A stretch of DNA of 7,767 nucleotides from the NCBI GenBank assembly GCA_937928295.1, contig CALEYY010000117.1:1-7767 (forward strand), in the 5' to 3' direction. The DNA is from an uncultured Moraxellaceae bacterium (GTDB lineage Bacteria > Pseudomonadota > Gammaproteobacteria > Pseudomonadales > Moraxellaceae). Below are positions 6,280-7,767 of the stretch, piece after piece (position 1 is the stretch's first letter; every line of letters starts with the position of its first letter). Made by a program: the position numbers and the translations under genes. The notes under the pieces were generated by a model. It searched no databases and had not been told where the DNA came from. It worked only from the letters and a program-made list of their open reading frames with translations.

Positions 6280-6783
6280 TTACTTGTTAGCCGCCGCTTC
6301 GAGCGCGGCAACCGCCGGCAGCACCTTGCCCTCGACGAACTCGAGGAAGGCACCACCACCGGTGGAAATATAGGACACGCGATCGGCCACGCCGTACTTG
6401 TCGATGGCCGCCAAGGTATCACCCCCACCGGCAATCGAGAAGGCATCCGACTCGGCGATGGCCAGGCTCAGCGCTTTCGTGCCTTCGCCGAAGGCATCGA
6501 CCTCAAACACACCGACCGGGCCATTCCAGAGGATGGTCTTGGCTGCTTTCAGCAGTTCGGCGAACTGCGCAGCGGTATCCGGGCCGACATCGAGAATCAT
6601 GTCGTTCGGGCCGACATCGGCGACAGCCTTGACCACCGGCGTGGCGGCTTGCACGAAGGCAAAGAAGTCATCGATCGGGCCGGTGACTTCGGCCACCACC
6701 ACATCGGTCGGCAGCGGCACACTGACCTTGGCGGCGATGGCGCGAGCGGTATCGAGCAGATCGTGTTCGCACAGCGACTTGCC
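6280..6783 (-). pseudogene. pgk: C-terminal fragment of phosphoglycerate kinase
   Basis: PGK transfers phosphate between 1,3-bisphosphoglycerate and ADP in glycolysis and the Calvin cycle. This fragment of about 167 residues begins at GKSLCEHDLLDTARAI and continues through VPLPTDVVVAE, DMILDVGPDTAAQFAELL, TILWNGPVGVFEVDAFGEGT, FSIAGGGDTLAAIDKYGV and VSYISTGGGAFLEFVEGK to LPAVAALEAAANK and a TAA. These are the nucleotide-binding motifs of the C-terminal domain, and the end is normal. A full PGK is about 390 residues. The whole N-terminal domain (3-phosphoglycerate site with its basic patch) and the start of the C-terminal domain (GGAKV region) are absent, so the fragment cannot catalyse the reaction. 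About 9 residues more than usual stand between VVVAE and VKAVADV. The fba gene follows by 19 bases, as in an ordinary pgk-fba operon, so this end is probably the authentic context. Confidence 0.88.
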
Positions 6784-7767
6784 GCCATCGACGAACAGCG
6801 TCTGTCCTGTGATGAACTGGGTCGTCGGCGCGGCGAAAAATGCAATCGCGTTGGCGATCAGGTCGGGCGTCAGGCCGTCCAGATCACGCAGGTCTTGCGA
6901 CACCGCCTCGACATTCTCTTCCCGGGCAATTTCCATCGTCAGCAGCGCGTCCTTGGCGCGGGCACGCAGCTCGTTGACGGTGTCCTCGTCGAAGGACTCG
7001 ATCTCCAGCATTTCCTGCAGCGGCACGTAGGCCACTTCTTCGAGGCTGGTGAAGCCTTCGGCGATCAGGATGTCGGCCACTTCGGCGTCCACGTCCAGCT
7101 TGTCGACGAACAGAGCGCGCACGGATTCGCTTTCGGTGGCCTGCTTGGCCTGCGATTCCTCGGCGGTCATGATGTTGATGCGCCAGCCGGTCAGCTCGGA
7201 CGCCAGGCGCACGTTCTGGCCGCCGCGGCCGATGGCGATGGCGAGGTTTTCCTCGTCGACCACCACGTCCATGGCGTGCTTTTCTTCATCCACCACGATG
7301 GACTGGACGTTGGCCGGGGCCAAAGCGCCGATCACAAATTGTGCAGGGTCTTCGCTCCACAACACGATGTCCACACGCTCACCAGCAAGTTCGTTGGTGA
7401 CGCTATTGACTCGTGTGCCACGCACGCCCACACAAGTGCCAATCGGGTCTACGCGCTTGTCGTGCGAGAGCACAGCGATTTTGGCGCGAGAACCAGGGTC
7501 GCGGGCGCAGGATTTGATTTCCAGCAAGCCTTGTTCGATTTCTGGCACTTCAGCGCGGAACAGTTCAATCATGAACTCAGGAGACGAACGGGACAGCACA
7601 ATTGGTGCGCCGCGCAGAGTCAAGTCCACTTCCATGATCATGGCGCGAACGCGATCGCCATTGCGCAAGTTTTCCTTAGGAATCATTTCGCTGCGACGCA
7701 AACGACCTTCAACGCGGCCAGACTCGACAATGATGTCGCCCTTGTCCATGCGCTTGACGGTGCCGAC
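6280..7767 (-). CDS. In-frame mosaic ORF: NusA - short-chain dehydrogenase tail - phosphoglycerate kinase C-terminus; 5' end cut by the window
   Basis: A single open frame runs from the right edge to the TAA at 6282-6280, with 495 codons visible before the stop. Residues are numbered here from the Met at 7749, but that Met is internal: VGTVKR precedes it in frame, so the true start lies beyond the window. Residues 1 to about 299 are transcription factor NusA. Residues about 299-323 are the C-terminal end of a short-chain dehydrogenase/reductase. Residues about 323-489 are the C-terminal part of phosphoglycerate kinase. These families have unrelated folds and are never fused in bacteria that I know of. 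The ORF is also missing NusA's second acidic repeat and more than half of PGK. It therefore should not work as PGK and would be an altered NusA. The likeliest origin is an assembly chimera; a real rearrangement with intact copies elsewhere is the alternative. The segments are listed separately. The ORF's existence in the given sequence is certain; its existence in a cell is doubtful. Confidence 0.6.
   Translation of the reverse strand, partial: VGTVKRMDKGDIIVESGRVEGRLRRSEMIPKENLRNGDRVRAMIMEVDLTLRGAPIVLSRSSPEFMIELFRAEVPEIEQGLLEIKSCARDPGSRAKIAVLSHDKRVDPIGTCVGVRGTRVNSVTNELAGERVDIVLWSEDPAQFVIGALAPANVQSIVVDEEKHAMDVVVDEENLAIAIGRGGQNVRLASELTGWRINIMTAEESQAKQATESESVRALFVDKLDVDAEVADILIAEGFTSLEEVAYVPLQEMLEIESFDEDTVNELRARAKDALLTMEIAREENVEAVSQDLRDLDGLTPDLIANAIAFFAAPTTQFITGQTLFVDGGKSLCEHDLLDTARAIAAKVSVPLPTDVVVAEVTGPIDDFFAFVQAATPVVKAVADVGPNDMILDVGPDTAAQFAELLKAAKTILWNGPVGVFEVDAFGEGTKALSLAIAESDAFSIAGGGDTLAAIDKYGVADRVSYISTGGGAFLEFVEGKVLPAVAALEAAANK
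6772..6855 (-). pseudogene. Sliver of a short-chain dehydrogenase/reductase C-terminus
   Basis: Residues about 299-326 of the mosaic ORF read ANAIAFFAAPTTQFITGQ followed by TLFVDGGKSL. This is the conserved end of classical SDR enzymes, in which the residues before the C-terminus read 'iAnaiafLas..s.fitGqtl.vDGG'. Nothing of the SDR's Rossmann fold, TGxxxGxG or YxxxK motifs is present. The piece is only about 70-85 bases, so it cannot encode an enzyme. Its left limit is blurred because ATCGCCAA could belong to NusA or SDR. Its right limit is blurred because GGCAAGTCGCTG (6783-6772) could encode either the SDR or the PGK GKSL. Confidence 0.75.
6853..7767 (-). pseudogene. nusA: NusA segment (transcription termination/antitermination factor), lacking both ends
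   Basis: NusA binds RNA polymerase and nascent RNA and controls pausing, termination and antitermination. The visible part runs from the S1 domain (VGTVKR through VLSRSSPEFMIELFRAEVPE, residues up to about 70) through KH1 (DPIGTCVGVRG, GxxG at 108-111) and KH2 (IAIGRGGQNVRLASEL, GxxG at 174-177). It then covers the first acidic helix-hairpin-helix repeat (LIAEGFTSLEEVAYVPLQE, 228-246) and the start of the second (DLRDLDGLTPDLIA, 286-299). There the NusA match stops abruptly and the rest of the second repeat is absent. The N-terminal RNA-polymerase-binding domain lies beyond the right edge. Wording such as DLRDLDGLTPDLIA resembles betaproteobacterial NusA. The usual neighbours rimP and infB cannot be seen. 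Codon use changes sharply near 7320, so this segment may itself be composite. Confidence 0.85.

Noticed and set aside
6261..6446. Upstream extension of fba to an ATG at 6446
   Set aside because: The extra 62 residues are out-of-frame PGK sequence, and the ATG at 6260 has a strong AGGAG site and matches the family's N-terminus.
6280..7767. A novel bifunctional NusA-PGK enzyme as the hidden 'exciting system'
   Set aside because: The PGK part lacks the substrate domain, the SDR sliver has no catalytic motif, the joins sit on shared short words, and codon use is patchy. Artefact or decayed rearrangement is far more likely; it is reported as an anomaly, not a system.
1..7767. tRNA, rRNA, CRISPR array, insertion sequence, toxin-antitoxin or phage genes
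   Set aside because: Reading both strands, I saw no spaced direct repeats, transposase or integrase motifs, paired terminal inverted repeats or tRNA-like cloverleaf. The gaps between genes are too short to hide large elements.

Overview
The window is GC-rich (roughly 60% by eye), tightly packed proteobacterial DNA. The class II aldolase, the NusA portion and the PGK portion all read like beta- or gammaproteobacterial proteins, but I cannot name a genus. No rRNA, tRNA, CRISPR array, transposase or phage gene is visible. No gene-free stretch exceeds about 180 bases.

Layout from left to right. (1) Bases 1-2369, minus strand: a long gene cut by the left edge, with 789 codons visible. It encodes an exported lipoprotein with a beta-trefoil-like N-terminal part, followed by a membrane-dipeptidase-like (M19, amidohydrolase superfamily) catalytic domain. 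(2) Bases 2370-2545: a divergent intergenic region with a perfect 6-2-6 palindrome. (3) Bases 2546-3613, plus strand: an unrecognised 355-residue protein whose N-terminal third is nine unbroken 11-residue amphipathic repeats, like LEA or synuclein/perilipin lipid-binding helices. (4) Bases 3606-3665: two hairpins between convergent genes. (5) Minus strand, transcribed right to left: an SRPBCC/START-like protein (4103-3672), an alpha/beta hydrolase (5182-4229) and a class II fructose-bisphosphate aldolase (6260-5196). (6) Bases 6280-7767, minus strand: one open frame running off the right edge that cannot be a normal gene. It joins most of NusA, about 25 residues of a short-chain dehydrogenase C-terminus, and the C-terminal 40% or so of phosphoglycerate kinase, all in frame.

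How the genes fit together. pgk followed at 19 bp by fba is a classical glycolysis/Calvin-cycle arrangement. The hydrolase follows fba by 13 bp and is probably co-transcribed. The SRPBCC gene has a 125-bp leader with hairpins and may be separate. The lipoprotein and the 11-mer protein diverge from a shared control region, and both may work at the cell envelope or a lipid surface, but that link is inference.

The most striking signal is the NusA-SDR-PGK mosaic. The joins fall at short sequences shared by the families. Third-position GC also jumps inside the NusA part, from about 61% to about 89% by hand count, near base 7320. The most economical explanation is a chimeric assembly of conserved-gene fragments, not a new fusion enzyme. 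If long reads showed it to be real, it would be remarkable. The best candidates for real and under-described biology are the 11-mer repeat protein and the beta-trefoil/M19 lipoprotein.
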